Positions 1-9,602 of a DNA stretch of 64,000 nt are shown here, piece after piece. The position numbers and the translations under genes are program-made. The notes beneath the pieces are model-generated. The model saw nothing but the letters and a program-made list of their open reading frames with translations. It was not told the DNA's origin and made no database searches. Source of the DNA: Bartonella sp. 220B (GTDB lineage: Bacteria; Pseudomonadota; Alphaproteobacteria; Rhizobiales; Rhizobiaceae); the NCBI RefSeq assembly GCF_026930205.1, contig NZ_JANHOI010000001.1, positions 248,001-312,000 of the forward strand. Reading direction: 5' to 3'. How positions within the stretch are numbered: position 1 is the stretch's first letter; each line of letters begins with the position of its first letter.

Positions 1-1206
1 GATGTTGGAACACCTTTTTATTGCTATTCAGCCAATGCACTCCTTACGCATCTTAAAGACTATCAGAATGCATTTCGAGATGTGCCTAGTTTGATTGCTT
101 ATGCGGTTAAAGCAAATTCCAATCAAGCGGTTTTACGACTTCTAGCCAATCATGGAGCGGGAGCGGATGTGGTTTCAGAAGGAGAACTACGGCGTGTTCT
201 TGCTGTTGGTATTCCTGCTCATCGCATTGTTTATTCTGGTGTGGGTAAAAGAGTTGAAGAGATGGATTTTGCTCTTGCACAGGATATTTGTTGTTTTAAC
301 GTTGAATCAGAACCAGAACTTGAACAATTATCAGCGCGGGCTGTTGCTCTTTCAAAAACAGCACGTGTTTCTTTGCGCATTAATCCAAATGTGGATGCTA
401 AAACCCATAAGAAGATTACAACGGGCAAGTCCGAGAATAAATTTGGTATTCCACTCTTGTTGGCTAGGGATGCTTATAAAAAAGCAGCCCAATTGCCAGG
501 TCTTGATGTTTGTGGTGTTGATCTCCATATTGGTAGCCAAATTTGTGACTTAAAGCCCTTTGAAGATGCATTTATGATTGCCGCAGATTTTGTGCGCCAA
601 TTATGGAATGATGGGTATGCAATAACCCATGTCGACATTGGGGGAGGGCTTGGTATTCCTTATGGTCATGAGCAGCATCCAATACCTTCTCCTTTTGATT
701 ATGCCGAACTGGTAAAAAAACATATTATGCCCTTAGGGATCAATATTATCCTAGAGCCTGGACGCAGTATTGTTGGGGAAGCCGGTGTGTTGGTGACATC
801 TGTTTTGTATTTAAAGAAAGGTGAAGGACGCAATTTTGTTATTGTTGATGCGGCAATGAATGATTTTATGCGTCCCACACTTTATGATGCGTGGCAGAAT
901 GTGATACCGGTGGAAAAAGCGCCGATGAATGCTCCATTGATCAATGCAGATGTTGTTGGTCCTGTTTGTGAAACAGGGGATTATTTGGCATTAAATCGCT
1001 CCATGCCGATTGTTGCGGCAGGTGATTTTCTAGCCATTACGGGAGCAGGTGCTTATGGTGCGGTGATGTCGAGTACCTACAATAGTCGACTTTTGGTACC
1101 AGAAGTTCTCGTTCAGGATATGCGTTATGCGGTTGTTCGTCCGCGTCTTGATTATGCTCAATTGATAGGTTGTGATCATATTCCAGATTGGATTGAACAT
1201 TGTTAA
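1..1206 (+). CDS. lysA: Diaminopimelate decarboxylase, 5' end cut by the window
   Basis: PLP-dependent decarboxylase that converts meso-diaminopimelate to L-lysine, the last step of lysine synthesis. The reading frame is open from base 1 and begins inside the conserved N-terminal part (VGTPFYCYSANAL), so the true start lies before the window. Fold-type III motifs are visible: AYAVKANSN with the PLP lysine, HIGSQI, the glycine-rich GGGLGIPY, EPGRSIVGEAG, and CETGD near the C-terminus, which supplies the active-site Cys and Glu. The C-terminal end (PDWIEHC) looks complete. A TIGR02302 gene follows on the same strand after a gap of about 390 bases. Confidence 0.96.
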   Translation, partial: DVGTPFYCYSANALLTHLKDYQNAFRDVPSLIAYAVKANSNQAVLRLLANHGAGADVVSEGELRRVLAVGIPAHRIVYSGVGKRVEEMDFALAQDICCFNVESEPELEQLSARAVALSKTARVSLRINPNVDAKTHKKITTGKSENKFGIPLLLARDAYKKAAQLPGLDVCGVDLHIGSQICDLKPFEDAFMIAADFVRQLWNDGYAITHVDIGGGLGIPYGHEQHPIPSPFDYAELVKKHIMPLGINIILEPGRSIVGEAGVLVTSVLYLKKGEGRNFVIVDAAMNDFMRPTLYDAWQNVIPVEKAPMNAPLINADVVGPVCETGDYLALNRSMPIVAAGDFLAITGAGAYGAVMSSTYNSRLLVPEVLVQDMRYAVVRPRLDYAQLIGCDHIPDWIEHC

Positions 1207-1596
1207 GCATTCTTTGTCTTATTTTTACTAAACTTTGGTGAAACAGTTTCGTATTTGGAAATTATTTTATGTGTGATTTATCCGGGGTGCCATAAAATAT
1301 TTTTCTTCAGTACAGTGATAAGGTGCATTCGTTCAGAGTAAAATACAAAGTTGTTTTTGTTTGATTTCAGTTTTTTTTGCCTCAACCAAGTGTAAAGCTA
1401 TAAAATTGAACGTAATATTCAAGGAAAGATGTATTTAGAGGGACTATGAATCACATCAGAGATCAACAGGTGCGGTTGATCTCGAGAGAAACCAATCTGA
1501 TTACAGAGGGATGCTGATTAAGAATCTTCATCCTTTAAAGTGAGAAGGAGATTAAGATCTCAGTTTACCGTTGTCAAAGGGGATATATGCTTGTCT
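1207..1596. other. Intergenic stretch with one strong hairpin
   Basis: No convincing gene is seen. AT-rich spacer between lysA and the TIGR02302 gene, holding a perfect 9-bp inverted repeat (listed separately) about 110 bases before the likely start of the next gene. Confidence 0.5.
1459..1483 (+). other. Inverted repeat, 9-bp stem and 7-nt loop
   Basis: GAGATCAAC and GTTGATCTC flank a 7-base spacer. No T-run follows on either strand, so an intrinsic terminator is unlikely. It could be an operator or a leader hairpin for the downstream TIGR02302 gene; the function is unknown. Confidence 0.4.
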
Positions 1597-4026
1597 ATGA
1601 GAAATGAAAACATCAAAAGTTTTGCAAGGATAAAACTTTTGTATGCGCGCGTTTTGATGTGGTTTATCCTCTCATTTGAGCGGATATGGGTTCGGTTGTT
1701 GCCGTTTTTTCTCATTCTCAGTCTTTTTTGTTCGATTAGTTGGTTGGGTATTTTTGGCATTCTAGGTTATTGGCCACATTTGCTTTTACTCGGAATTATG
1801 CTTTTTTTTGCTGCAGGGAGTTTGTTTTTTCTCATTCATTTTCGCTTTCCTACAACGAAAGAAATTAATCAGCACCTTGAACGAGCAAACGGTCTTAAAA
1901 ATCAACCTTTATGCGTTCAAACAGATCGTTTGTGTCTTGAGAATGATGAAGATTTTAGTGTGCTTGTTTGGCGTGAACATCAACGCCGTATGGCAAAGCA
2001 ATTATACCCTTTAAAAACTGGATTTATCTATCCTAATAGTGCAGCTTGTGATCCTCTGGCTCTCAGAGCTTTATGTGCTCTCCTTTGTGTGTGTGCTTTT
2101 AGTTTTTCTTTTGGCTCGTTAGGTGGACGTTTGGCAGATGCGTTCGATTTACGCCCTTTGGTCGATGAAGCATCAATGCGGATTGATGTTTGGGTAACAC
2201 CGCCTGCTTATACAGGCATTGCGCCTCTTTATTTAACACAAGGTGAGGCAACACAATTTGCAGTGCCTGAAGGGAGTGATTTGGTTGTCCGTGTTGTCAA
2301 CGGTGCGGGAGTTACAGTGAAAGCAAATTCTGAAGAGGATGCACAGGAAATTCTGCTTTCTAAGAAAAATGAAAAGGTGAATGATCCCATCATTCATTTT
2401 GAAACGCGCTTAGAACGTTCAATGAATTTAGAAGTGTCATCACGGCATAAAAAACAGCAATGGCATTTGCAAATGATTAAAGATCAAGTCCCAACAATTC
2501 GTTGGTTAGAAAAACCAGGGCGGATTTTGACGGGTTCATTAGAACTGCAGTATGAGCTCGATGATGATTATGGAGTGACAAAGGCTTTTGTTGAAATAGA
2601 ACCTTTTTTAAATCCGCATAAAAGTATTTCTTCTCTCTATAAGGCACCTGAAATAAAACTTCTTCTGCCCCGTGGAGGAAAAGGTAAAATGCGCACGGTA
2701 CAAGATGTATCAGGGCATCCTTGGGCTGGTTTAGAAGTTAAGATCACTTTGGCGGCAGAAGATGGTGCGGGGCAAAAAGGACGGAGTAAAACTTTTGTTA
2801 TGACGCTACCACAACGTGTTTTTTCAAATCCGGTTGCCCGCGCAGTAAGTGAATTGCGTCGAATGTTGGTTCTGGATGCTGCTAAAAAAGAACGTGTTCT
2901 TGATATGCTTGCTGCTTTGCTAGTGCGCCCAGAAGATGGGCTTAAAAATATCACACATTTTCTTGCTCTACAGAGTGCATGGACAAGACTTTCTATGGCA
3001 GAAACAGAGGATGATTTGCGAGATGTGGTTGATTATTTATGGCAAATTGCTTTGGGTATTGAAGATAATCAACTCGAATCCGTTCAGAAAAATTTAAAAC
3101 AAGCGCAAGCGGCTTTACGTGATGCTCTTCGTTATGGTGCTCCAGCTACAGAAATTGAACGGCTTATGGCAGATTTGCGGCAAGCTATGGATGATTATAT
3201 TCACGCTTTGGCTGAAAAAGCACAAGACAAGAAAAATCCCAGCAATCATAATCTTAGCCCTCCCAATCTTTCAGAGGATTCATTAGAAAAAAAGCTGGAT
3301 TTAATTGAAGAAATGGCCAAAACGGGCTCTTCTGTAGCAGCTGAACAGTTGTTGGCTGAAATTGAACAGACTCTTGATCATTTACAAGTTCAAAAAGGCA
3401 ATCAAGGTTCCAAACAAAATCAGAGCCAATCTGCACAAATGAAAGAGAAAATGGATAAGCTTGGAGATTTAATGCGTCGACAACAGGAAATCCTCAATGA
3501 AACACACCAATTAGAAATGGAACAACGACGGGGAGGAAATGTACCAGAAAAGCAAAAACAATCTTTACAAAAACGTCAAGCCGAATTGCAATCTGAATTA
3601 TCAACGTTAGAAAAAGAATTATCAGTGCAAGGATTTGAACCAAGTGACGCATTCAAAAAAGCAGAAGAAAAAATGAACTCTGCAGAAGATGCTCTTGAAC
3701 ATGGAAACAATCAGAAATCCATACAGAATCAGTCAGATGCTTTAGAAGCTTTGCGGCAAGGCGCACAAAATGTTTTAGAAAAAATGCGTGAAATGCTTAA
3801 AGAAGCCGGCGATAGTCAAAATGCTATGCGCGATCCTAAAGATCCATTAGGGCGTTCACTTTCTTCAAAATCAGATCAAGAAGGGCAAGAAGGTGTAGCA
3901 CTACCACAAGAAAGTGATCAAATGCGTGCGCGGCGGATTTTAGAAGAAATTCGCAAACGCCTTAGTAAGGAGCATATTTTGGAAGCAGAAAAAAACTATC
4001 TTGAAAGGTTGCTTCATTTTCATTAA
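1597..4026 (+). CDS. TIGR02302 / DUF4175 family membrane protein
   Basis: Large inner-membrane protein of an alphaproteobacterial family of unknown function. The N-terminal 200 residues hold hydrophobic segments (roughly residues 25-75 and 155-180). A periplasmic-type middle region follows (WVTPPAYTGIAPLYL; LQYELDDDYGV). The last 300 residues are Gln/Glu/Lys-rich and predicted coiled coil. The frame is open from a GTG at 1540, but an AAAGGGGA stretch at 1576-1583 suits TTG 1591 or ATG 1597; I use the ATG because the product then starts as relatives do, with a short basic tail before the first membrane segment. Family membership is from sequence pattern only. Confidence 0.8.
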   Translation: MRNENIKSFARIKLLYARVLMWFILSFERIWVRLLPFFLILSLFCSISWLGIFGILGYWPHLLLLGIMLFFAAGSLFFLIHFRFPTTKEINQHLERANGLKNQPLCVQTDRLCLENDEDFSVLVWREHQRRMAKQLYPLKTGFIYPNSAACDPLALRALCALLCVCAFSFSFGSLGGRLADAFDLRPLVDEASMRIDVWVTPPAYTGIAPLYLTQGEATQFAVPEGSDLVVRVVNGAGVTVKANSEEDAQEILLSKKNEKVNDPIIHFETRLERSMNLEVSSRHKKQQWHLQMIKDQVPTIRWLEKPGRILTGSLELQYELDDDYGVTKAFVEIEPFLNPHKSISSLYKAPEIKLLLPRGGKGKMRTVQDVSGHPWAGLEVKITLAAEDGAGQKGRSKTFVMTLPQRVFSNPVARAVSELRRMLVLDAAKKERVLDMLAALLVRPEDGLKNITHFLALQSAWTRLSMAETEDDLRDVVDYLWQIALGIEDNQLESVQKNLKQAQAALRDALRYGAPATEIERLMADLRQAMDDYIHALAEKAQDKKNPSNHNLSPPNLSEDSLEKKLDLIEEMAKTGSSVAAEQLLAEIEQTLDHLQVQKGNQGSKQNQSQSAQMKEKMDKLGDLMRRQQEILNETHQLEMEQRRGGNVPEKQKQSLQKRQAELQSELSTLEKELSVQGFEPSDAFKKAEEKMNSAEDALEHGNNQKSIQNQSDALEALRQGAQNVLEKMREMLKEAGDSQNAMRDPKDPLGRSLSSKSDQEGQEGVALPQESDQMRARRILEEIRKRLSKEHILEAEKNYLERLLHFH

Positions 4027-4123
4027 CCGTTTTTTTTCTTCGAGTTTAAAATATGAGAGCTTTTGTCATTGTGAAAAAAAGGGAGAAATCCATATAAATA
4101 GGAGATATGAAAGCTTGTGATGT

Positions 4124-4918
4124 TTGAAGTTTTTTTCTATACGGTATATTAAGTTGGATATAGTCACACTGAAAGATTTTTATGATTCTGCCCTTGGACA
4201 GCGCGTTCAGGTAACGTTATGTGAGCAGTTAAATTTATGGTGGCCCGACCTTGCTGATAAACGGGTTATGGGGTTAGGGTATGCGCTTCCTTATCTTTCT
4301 GTATTGCGTGCACGTGCACAACAATGTTTTGCTTTTATGCCAGCAGCTCAGGGTGCTTCACCTTGGCCTTGTGATGATAAGGTTGCTACGGCTCTTGTTT
4401 TTGAAGAAGATTTGCCGCTTCCTGATGCTTCGATTGATTGTATTTTATTGGTTCATGCACTTGAATATACAGAAAATTCCTTTGAAACACTGAATGAAAT
4501 ATGGCGCGTTTTAGCACCCAATGGAAACTTAATAGTTATTGTTCCTCATCGTCCTGGCTTTTGGGCGCGCAATGCTTGTACACCTTTTGGTTATGGTGAA
4601 CCTTATAGTCGGCAACAAATCGCTCGTTTGTTTGAAAAAACAAATTTTATTTCTGAATCGGTGCAAGAAATTATACATTATATGCCTTCTTCAGGTTATG
4701 CATCACGATTATTCTCTTTTTTTTATGAGCCGTTTGCACGTTATCTTTTTCCTTATTTTGGTGGGCTCTTAATGTGTCAGGCACAAAAACGTGTTTATCA
4801 AGGCTTGCTTGTGCAGCGCCGTCAATCACGGCGTGTTTTTATTCCTGCATTATCGCCACAAGCTTATGAAAACACTTCTCATTTTGTTTCTACTCCCTTT
4901 TCACAACGTTGCTCGTGA
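4124..4918 (+). CDS. SAM-dependent methyltransferase (class I)
   Basis: About 255-264 aa protein with a class I methyltransferase core. A degenerate motif I region lies around residues 48-60 (VMGLGYALPYL), an acidic loop with SIDCILLVHALEY corresponds to motif IV, and NEIWRVLAPNGNLIVIVPHR to motifs V-VI, as in UbiE/Methyltransf_11-like proteins. The substrate cannot be told. There is no ATG near the 5' end; the frame opens just after a TGA at 4118, and TTG 4124 or TTG 4154 are the candidate starts, the latter giving LDIVTLKDFYDSALG, which matches relatives best. Confidence 0.75.
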   Translation: MKFFSIRYIKLDIVTLKDFYDSALGQRVQVTLCEQLNLWWPDLADKRVMGLGYALPYLSVLRARAQQCFAFMPAAQGASPWPCDDKVATALVFEEDLPLPDASIDCILLVHALEYTENSFETLNEIWRVLAPNGNLIVIVPHRPGFWARNACTPFGYGEPYSRQQIARLFEKTNFISESVQEIIHYMPSSGYASRLFSFFYEPFARYLFPYFGGLLMCQAQKRVYQGLLVQRRQSRRVFIPALSPQAYENTSHFVSTPFSQRCS

Positions 4919-5231
4919 AGAATCTCAAAATCCATCAGGAACAACTTTTTCTTATGTAATGGTCCAGTGGCATTATCATTTTCTTTGGCTCGTTTTCCAT
5001 TTTTCCATGTTGTTTCTTTTTTTGTGGCGTGCAGGCAACTTTTTAATCCATGACAAGATGCGTATACAATGAGAAATATAACTTTCTTTAGAATGCTTAT
5101 TCAAAACACACCGTGATGAATGATCTTTATAAGTCAAAACTATTCTATTTTTTGGTTTCATTGTATTTCAGAGTAAGAATTGAGGATATCAAAATCGTTT
5201 TTGAACCAGCCCAGCTCATGTGAGAGAAATT
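4919..5231. other. Intergenic region between convergent genes
   Basis: Lies between the 3' ends of the methyltransferase (+) and the response regulator (-). Short open frames here have no recognisable product. I see no clear terminator. Confidence 0.4.
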
Positions 5232-5915
5232 TTAAAGGTTTAAGCGATAGCCATTTTGATCGGTAATGAGGATTTGTGCGTTGGAAGGGTCTTTTTCGAT
5301 TTTTTGTCGCAAACGATAGATATGGGTTTCTAAGGTATGGGTGACGACATTTTCATTGTAGCCCCAAATTTGTTCTAGTAGTGTTTCACGGTTCACAATT
5401 TTGTCATGGGTGGAAGAGAGGTATTTAAGAATCGCGGCTTCCTTTTCTGTGAGATGCGTTTTGTTATTATGTTGATCAATGAGGAGCCTTTGTTTTGGTT
5501 TAAAACTATAGGGACCAATGTGAAGAACTGTATCGTTGTTTTGCTCGTATTGGCGCAATTGAGCGCGAATCCGTGCCAATAACACAGCAAAGCGAAAAGG
5601 TTTTGTCACATAATCATTGGCGCCTGTTTCAAGATCTAAAAGAGTATCGCAATTTGTATCATGATTGGTAATCATTATAATGGGAGCACGAAATTCTTGG
5701 GAGCGTAATTTTTTAACAGCAGTACGACCATCAAGATCAGAAAATTCAATACCAAAAATAGCAAGATCAATATGTTTCTCTTGGGCTATTATTATTCCTG
5801 CTTCAGCTGTTTTTGCTTGTAAGACTTCAAATTCCTTATGTATTTGTAGTTGTTCTACCAAAATAGGGCGCAGATCATCATTTTCTTCAACAATTAAAAG
5901 GGTATAGCAGTTCAT
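5232..5915 (-). CDS. cenR: CenR-like OmpR-family response regulator lacking the phosphoacceptor Asp
   Basis: Two-domain response regulator of 227 aa. The receiver (about residues 5-118) has the N-terminal acidic pocket (VEENDD), the Thr region (IIMITNHD) and the conserved Lys (YVTKPFRFAVLLARIRAQLRQ). The OmpR/PhoB winged-helix domain (about 130-225) ends in THTLETHIYRLRQKIE. The linker and output domain closely resemble rhizobial CenR, a regulator of envelope and division genes. The phosphoacceptor Asp expected in a DLVIMDVxLPDMDG-type segment is replaced: here it reads DLAIFGIEFSDLDG, so residue 55 is Gly and the Pro is also lost. The DNA-binding half looks fully conserved, suggesting a working regulator that is not controlled by Asp phosphorylation. 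Naming it CenR rests on recalled similarity. Confidence 0.8.
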   Translation of the reverse strand: MNCYTLLIVEENDDLRPILVEQLQIHKEFEVLQAKTAEAGIIIAQEKHIDLAIFGIEFSDLDGRTAVKKLRSQEFRAPIIMITNHDTNCDTLLDLETGANDYVTKPFRFAVLLARIRAQLRQYEQNNDTVLHIGPYSFKPKQRLLIDQHNNKTHLTEKEAAILKYLSSTHDKIVNRETLLEQIWGYNENVVTHTLETHIYRLRQKIEKDPSNAQILITDQNGYRLNL

Positions 5916-6236
5916 TTTTTTCCTTATAAAATATATTGATGCACCAATTGGAGGAGAGTAGTTTCATGAAAAATGGGATTTCATGCAAGAGAAATTAAAA
6001 AAGAAAGCTTTTTAAAAACGAATTTTGTTGTTTCTCTGGTTATTCGCTGACAGGTAGAGAATTGCGGATGAAGTATTTTGTACGTTGATGAGAACTATTT
6101 TTGTGTTTTAGGGCGAGGCGTCTTTCTGCTTTTAAGGGTGAAGGAGATGGTACAACGTTTCTAGCATAGATGCGTTTTTAGAAGGATTTCTCTGTAATTT
6201 CTACTGTTTTTTCTGTGTTCGGTTTTGTTATGTCTT
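5916..6236. other. Intergenic region, possible gene remnant
   Basis: No intact gene. On the minus strand a stretch of about 45 codons (ending near 6045) is open, but it follows an in-frame stop and has no recognisable start or family. It may be the tail of a lost gene downstream of the EVE-domain gene. Confidence 0.3.
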
Positions 6237-6698
6237 TCAAGAGCGCTTTTGTAAAATGGAATTAGGAGCAACGAGAGATATTTCTTTAAAGTTGCCCATC
6301 AAACAGATTTCTTTCCATTCATCTTCTGATACGGGTTGTACTGATAAGCGAGAGGCATTAACCAGTACCATATTTTTCAGTTTTGGATTTGCTTTAATCT
6401 GTTTTAATGAAACAGGTGTTGGCATATCGCAGAGTGCACGGATATCTACACATTCCCAGCGTGGATCAGAAGTCGTGGAATCAGGATGTGCTTCAGCACA
6501 TATTTCTACAATGCCTACGATTTCTAATCCTTTATTTGAATGATAAAAAAAACCTTTATCGCCATATTTCATAGCGCGCATATTATTACGGGCTTGATAA
6601 TTGCGCACACCGTCCCATTGTTCACCAACAGCACCTTTTTGCTTTTGCATGTCCCATGACCATTTATGGGGTTCAGATTTAAAAAGCCAATAGGCCAT
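6237..6698 (-). CDS. EVE domain-containing protein
   Basis: 153-aa single-domain EVE (PUA-like) protein, full length for the thymocyte-nuclear-protein-1-like group. It opens with MAYWLFKSEPHKWSW and carries WDGVRNYQARNNMRAMKYGDKGFFYHSN, the family signature that forms the pocket for modified bases. EVE proteins are thought to bind modified nucleic-acid bases; the partner here is unknown. It precedes tsaD on the map in the same orientation. In many rhizobia gpsA and a YciI-like gene lie between these two, and both are absent here. Confidence 0.9.
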   Translation of the reverse strand: MAYWLFKSEPHKWSWDMQKQKGAVGEQWDGVRNYQARNNMRAMKYGDKGFFYHSNKGLEIVGIVEICAEAHPDSTTSDPRWECVDIRALCDMPTPVSLKQIKANPKLKNMVLVNASRLSVQPVSEDEWKEICLMGNFKEISLVAPNSILQKRS

Positions 6699-6931
6699 GA
6701 GACCTCCTTTTTATGAACTTTGATATTTTTTACAAGTCATATATATCTTTTTATAAGTCTCTGTATAACACACTATCAAGAGTGATTTTTAAAATGGGGT
6801 AAAGAATTGTATTATCAATTTGTTTCCTTTTTTAGAGTTACATTTTGTGACAGAAAAATGGGCAATCTTTTTTACCTCATAGGGTGCGTGAAAGCGCCGT
6901 GTGAATAATACAAGTAGCCAATTTGTTTTTC

Positions 6932-8026
6932 TTATGCTTTTGTTCCGCGGCGTCCCATTCCAATTAAGGGGGGGGATTTTTCATCTAATGGCCAGCGTGA
7001 ACGAGGAGCAATATCAAGAGAACTTGTTTCCCCTCGTGCGAGTTTTTGTGCACCAGCAAAAGCAATCATTGCAGCGTTATCGGTACATAAGGAAAGAGGT
7101 GGAGCTATAAATTCAAAACCATGTTGATGTGCAAGTTCTTGTAATGTCGATCGTATAGCTTGGTTGGCAGCAACTCCGCCTGCAACAACTAAAGCAGGAG
7201 GACGACGCCCTTGGTAATGAGAGAGCGGATACAAGTCAGTAAAGCGTTGTAGAGCTAAATGAACGCGATCATGCACGGTATCAGTAACTGCTGCTTGAAA
7301 ACTTGCAGCAATGTCGGCAACGTCGCTTTCTGTAAGAGGAGCCATAGCTGTTGCGGCTTGTCGGACAGCGGTTTTGAGGCCGGAAAAAGAAAAGTCTAAT
7401 CGTTTTTCCCCTTTTAAAGGGCGTGGAAGAGGAATACGATTTTTATCGCCCAAGAGAGCTATTTTTTCAAGTGCTGGGCCACCAGGATAAGGAAGCCCTA
7501 AAAGTTTAGCTGTTTTATCAAAAGCTTCTCCCAATGCATCATCAATAGTGGTTCCTAACCGCTGGTAATTGCCTATCCCGTGAACGAGGATTGTTTGCGT
7601 ATGACCGCCTGAAACCAATAGCAATAAATAGGGAAAATGGACATTATGTGTTAGTACAGCTGTTAAAGCATGTCCCTCTAGGTGGTTTACGGCAATAAAA
7701 GGTTTTCCCATGGCAAGAGAAAGTGCTTTTGCACTCATAACGCCTACTAAAAGTCCTCCTATCAAACCAGGACCACTTGTAGCAGCAATGGCATCAATAT
7801 CTTCTAATGGTGTGTTTGCTTCTGTGAGTGCTTTTAGAATTAAACTATCAAGAATTTCAACATGAGCACGGGCGGCAATTTCAGGAACAACACCGCCATA
7901 AGGTGCATGATGATCAATTTGACTCCAAACAATATTCGAAAGAATTCGGCTGTTTTCTTCATTGTTGTATTCAACAACAGCAGCAGCAGTTTCATCACAA
8001 CTTGTTTCTATTCCCAACAAACGCAT
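6932..8026 (-). CDS. tsaD: tRNA N6-adenosine threonylcarbamoyltransferase
   Basis: Kae1/TsaD/Qri7 protein that transfers the threonylcarbamoyl group to A37 of ANN-decoding tRNAs. It begins [19 protein letters not shown], the TsaD signature, and has the metal-binding HLEGHA (variant of HMEGH), [29 protein letters not shown], and the C-terminal [12 protein letters not shown]. The start is the ATG at 8026; an in-frame TTG at 8035 is a weaker alternative. About 364 aa, normal for the family. It is divergent from the mitofilin/hemY pair. Confidence 0.97.
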   Translation of the reverse strand: MRLLGIETSCDETAAAVVEYNNEENSRILSNIVWSQIDHHAPYGGVVPEIAARAHVEILDSLILKALTEANTPLEDIDAIAATSGPGLIGGLLVGVMSAKALSLAMGKPFIAVNHLEGHALTAVLTHNVHFPYLLLLVSGGHTQTILVHGIGNYQRLGTTIDDALGEAFDKTAKLLGLPYPGGPALEKIALLGDKNRIPLPRPLKGEKRLDFSFSGLKTAVRQAATAMAPLTESDVADIAASFQAAVTDTVHDRVHLALQRFTDLYPLSHYQGRRPPALVVAGGVAANQAIRSTLQELAHQHGFEFIAPPLSLCTDNAAMIAFAGAQKLARGETSSLDIAPRSRWPLDEKSPPLIGMGRRGTKA

Positions 8027-8409
8027 TTCAAACAAAACCTTATGTTAAAGTTCCTTTCTTGTCTGCGTATCATGGATAGGAAAAGATGCAAAGAAATTCT
8101 CTTGGAATTGATACCTCTATAAAGAGATTCATTATAATGCTTTCTCTATACGAAAAGCACTGTTTACCAAAAAAGAATGCTGTGTTTTTTAGTATAAAAT
8201 GTTGAGGATTTTCTAAAACTTTGTTGGTTAAAGTATATATTTATAAATGTTGCGGATAAAAATGTGGCGTTGAAAATTTATGTAAAGTTATACTCTTTGT
8301 AAAAAGATTATAAAACAAGCTATCATGTTTGAGAAAAGCTTCATTTTTAAAACTTTTTTCATTTTATTATTTTATCCTTATATAAAAATGTGCACAAAAA
8401 GTGACTAAA
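8027..8409. other. Divergent intergenic region; expected site of hemC and hemD
   Basis: No gene is seen. In most rhizobia hemC and hemD lie between tsaD and the mitofilin-like gene. Here only an AT-rich spacer remains, which must hold the divergent promoters. I find no recognisable hemC or hemD remnant. Confidence 0.6.
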
Positions 8410-9591
8410 ATGGTAGATTCTTCAAAACCAAAAGTTAAACCACATTATGTCGGTACGCGCCGTAAAAAGCCTGTGATTGAGCATGAAACTGTGCATCCTG
8501 ATTCAGAACACATAAAAAATTCAGCAGAATTGGATGCAATAGACAAACAAAACAAGAATATGCGGTTTCAATCCATATCGCACATGACTTGGCTGTATTT
8601 GTTTCTTTCAGGAATTTTAGGTGGTCTTATTGCTTTAGGTCTTTTCATGGGGTTGCAATGGGCGCGTGTGCTTCCTTCTTATTTCGTGGAAAATCGTGTT
8701 GGAGAAGAAAAAGCTTTGCAGATTGCTGAAATTGCAAAAAGTCAGGGTGAACAAACAATAAAGCAATTGGCATATGTGCTTCAAGAAATTGATACATTGA
8801 AAACAAAATTTTCTTCTTTTTCATCACAACAAGTTGAAACAATTCAAACTGATGAAATATCGCAAGAAGAAAGCAAAAAAGCTTTGACTGCTTTGGAAGA
8901 AAAAGTGAAAAGTCTTGAAGAATCTATACAATCTTTCGTTGAAGTATCAAAAGATATGGAAACGGCTTTGTCCGTTGGACAAAACAATGCAAGTACTCTT
9001 GCTCTCTTAAAGCAACGGTTAGAAACTGTACAGAAAGAAATTGCTGCTAAGGGTAGTGAGAAAAAAGAAATCAGCACTGCGCAGTTTATTGCGATCAGTT
9101 CTTTAAAAAATGCTGTAGAGCGTGGCGGATCTTATAGTGGTGAATTGAAAACATTACAGCAATTATCTCCTTCATTTGATGGACTTGATTTATTACAAGA
9201 AACAGCCACTATAGGTCTTCCAAGTTCTGCGCAACTTGCTATGCGTTTTGCTAGTGTTGCGGATGAAATTGTTCGTGTGCAAAATACTGTTGCTGCAGAT
9301 GCCGGTTTTTCTGAAAGGATTTTGGCATGGATAAAGAGTTTAGTTGTGTCACGTCCTGTTGGAAATGTTAAAGGCATGACGTTAGGAGCAATTGTAGCAC
9401 GAATGGAAGTTGCTATTCAAGCAGGTGATTACGAAAAAGCTTTGAGTGAATGGCAAACATTACCCCAAAATGCAAAAGATATTTCGGTGGACTTTGTTCA
9501 TCAACTTGAAAGACATATTGCTGTTCATCAGCTGCTTCAGAAGTTGCTATTCTCTGCACAGCAGGGATCTGTTAAGGCTCTGAAGAGGTAA
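8410..9591 (+). CDS. Mitofilin/Mic60-like inner-membrane protein
   Basis: About 393 aa. A hydrophilic cytoplasmic N-terminus (about 60 residues) is followed by one transmembrane helix (LYLFLSGILGGLIALGLFMG), a long coiled coil (about residues 95-215, rich in Glu, Lys, Ser and Gln) and a C-terminal mitofilin-type domain ending in LSEWQTLPQNAKDISVDFVHQLERH. This is the alphaproteobacterial relative of mitochondrial Mic60, usually sited before hemY. A GTG at 8401 is in frame nine bases before the ATG chosen; neither has a strong ribosome-binding site. Confidence 0.85.
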   Translation: MVDSSKPKVKPHYVGTRRKKPVIEHETVHPDSEHIKNSAELDAIDKQNKNMRFQSISHMTWLYLFLSGILGGLIALGLFMGLQWARVLPSYFVENRVGEEKALQIAEIAKSQGEQTIKQLAYVLQEIDTLKTKFSSFSSQQVETIQTDEISQEESKKALTALEEKVKSLEESIQSFVEVSKDMETALSVGQNNASTLALLKQRLETVQKEIAAKGSEKKEISTAQFIAISSLKNAVERGGSYSGELKTLQQLSPSFDGLDLLQETATIGLPSSAQLAMRFASVADEIVRVQNTVAADAGFSERILAWIKSLVVSRPVGNVKGMTLGAIVARMEVAIQAGDYEKALSEWQTLPQNAKDISVDFVHQLERHIAVHQLLQKLLFSAQQGSVKALKR

Positions 9592-9602
9592 ATAGGCGCA
9601 AG

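Noticed and set aside
152-553. 133-aa open frame inside lysA
   Set aside because: Other-frame shadow of lysA with no family resemblance; lysA itself is clear.
4791-5072. 93-aa open frame after the methyltransferase
   Set aside because: Overlaps the methyltransferase 3' end in another frame; the hydrophobic look comes from T-rich DNA and there is no convincing start.
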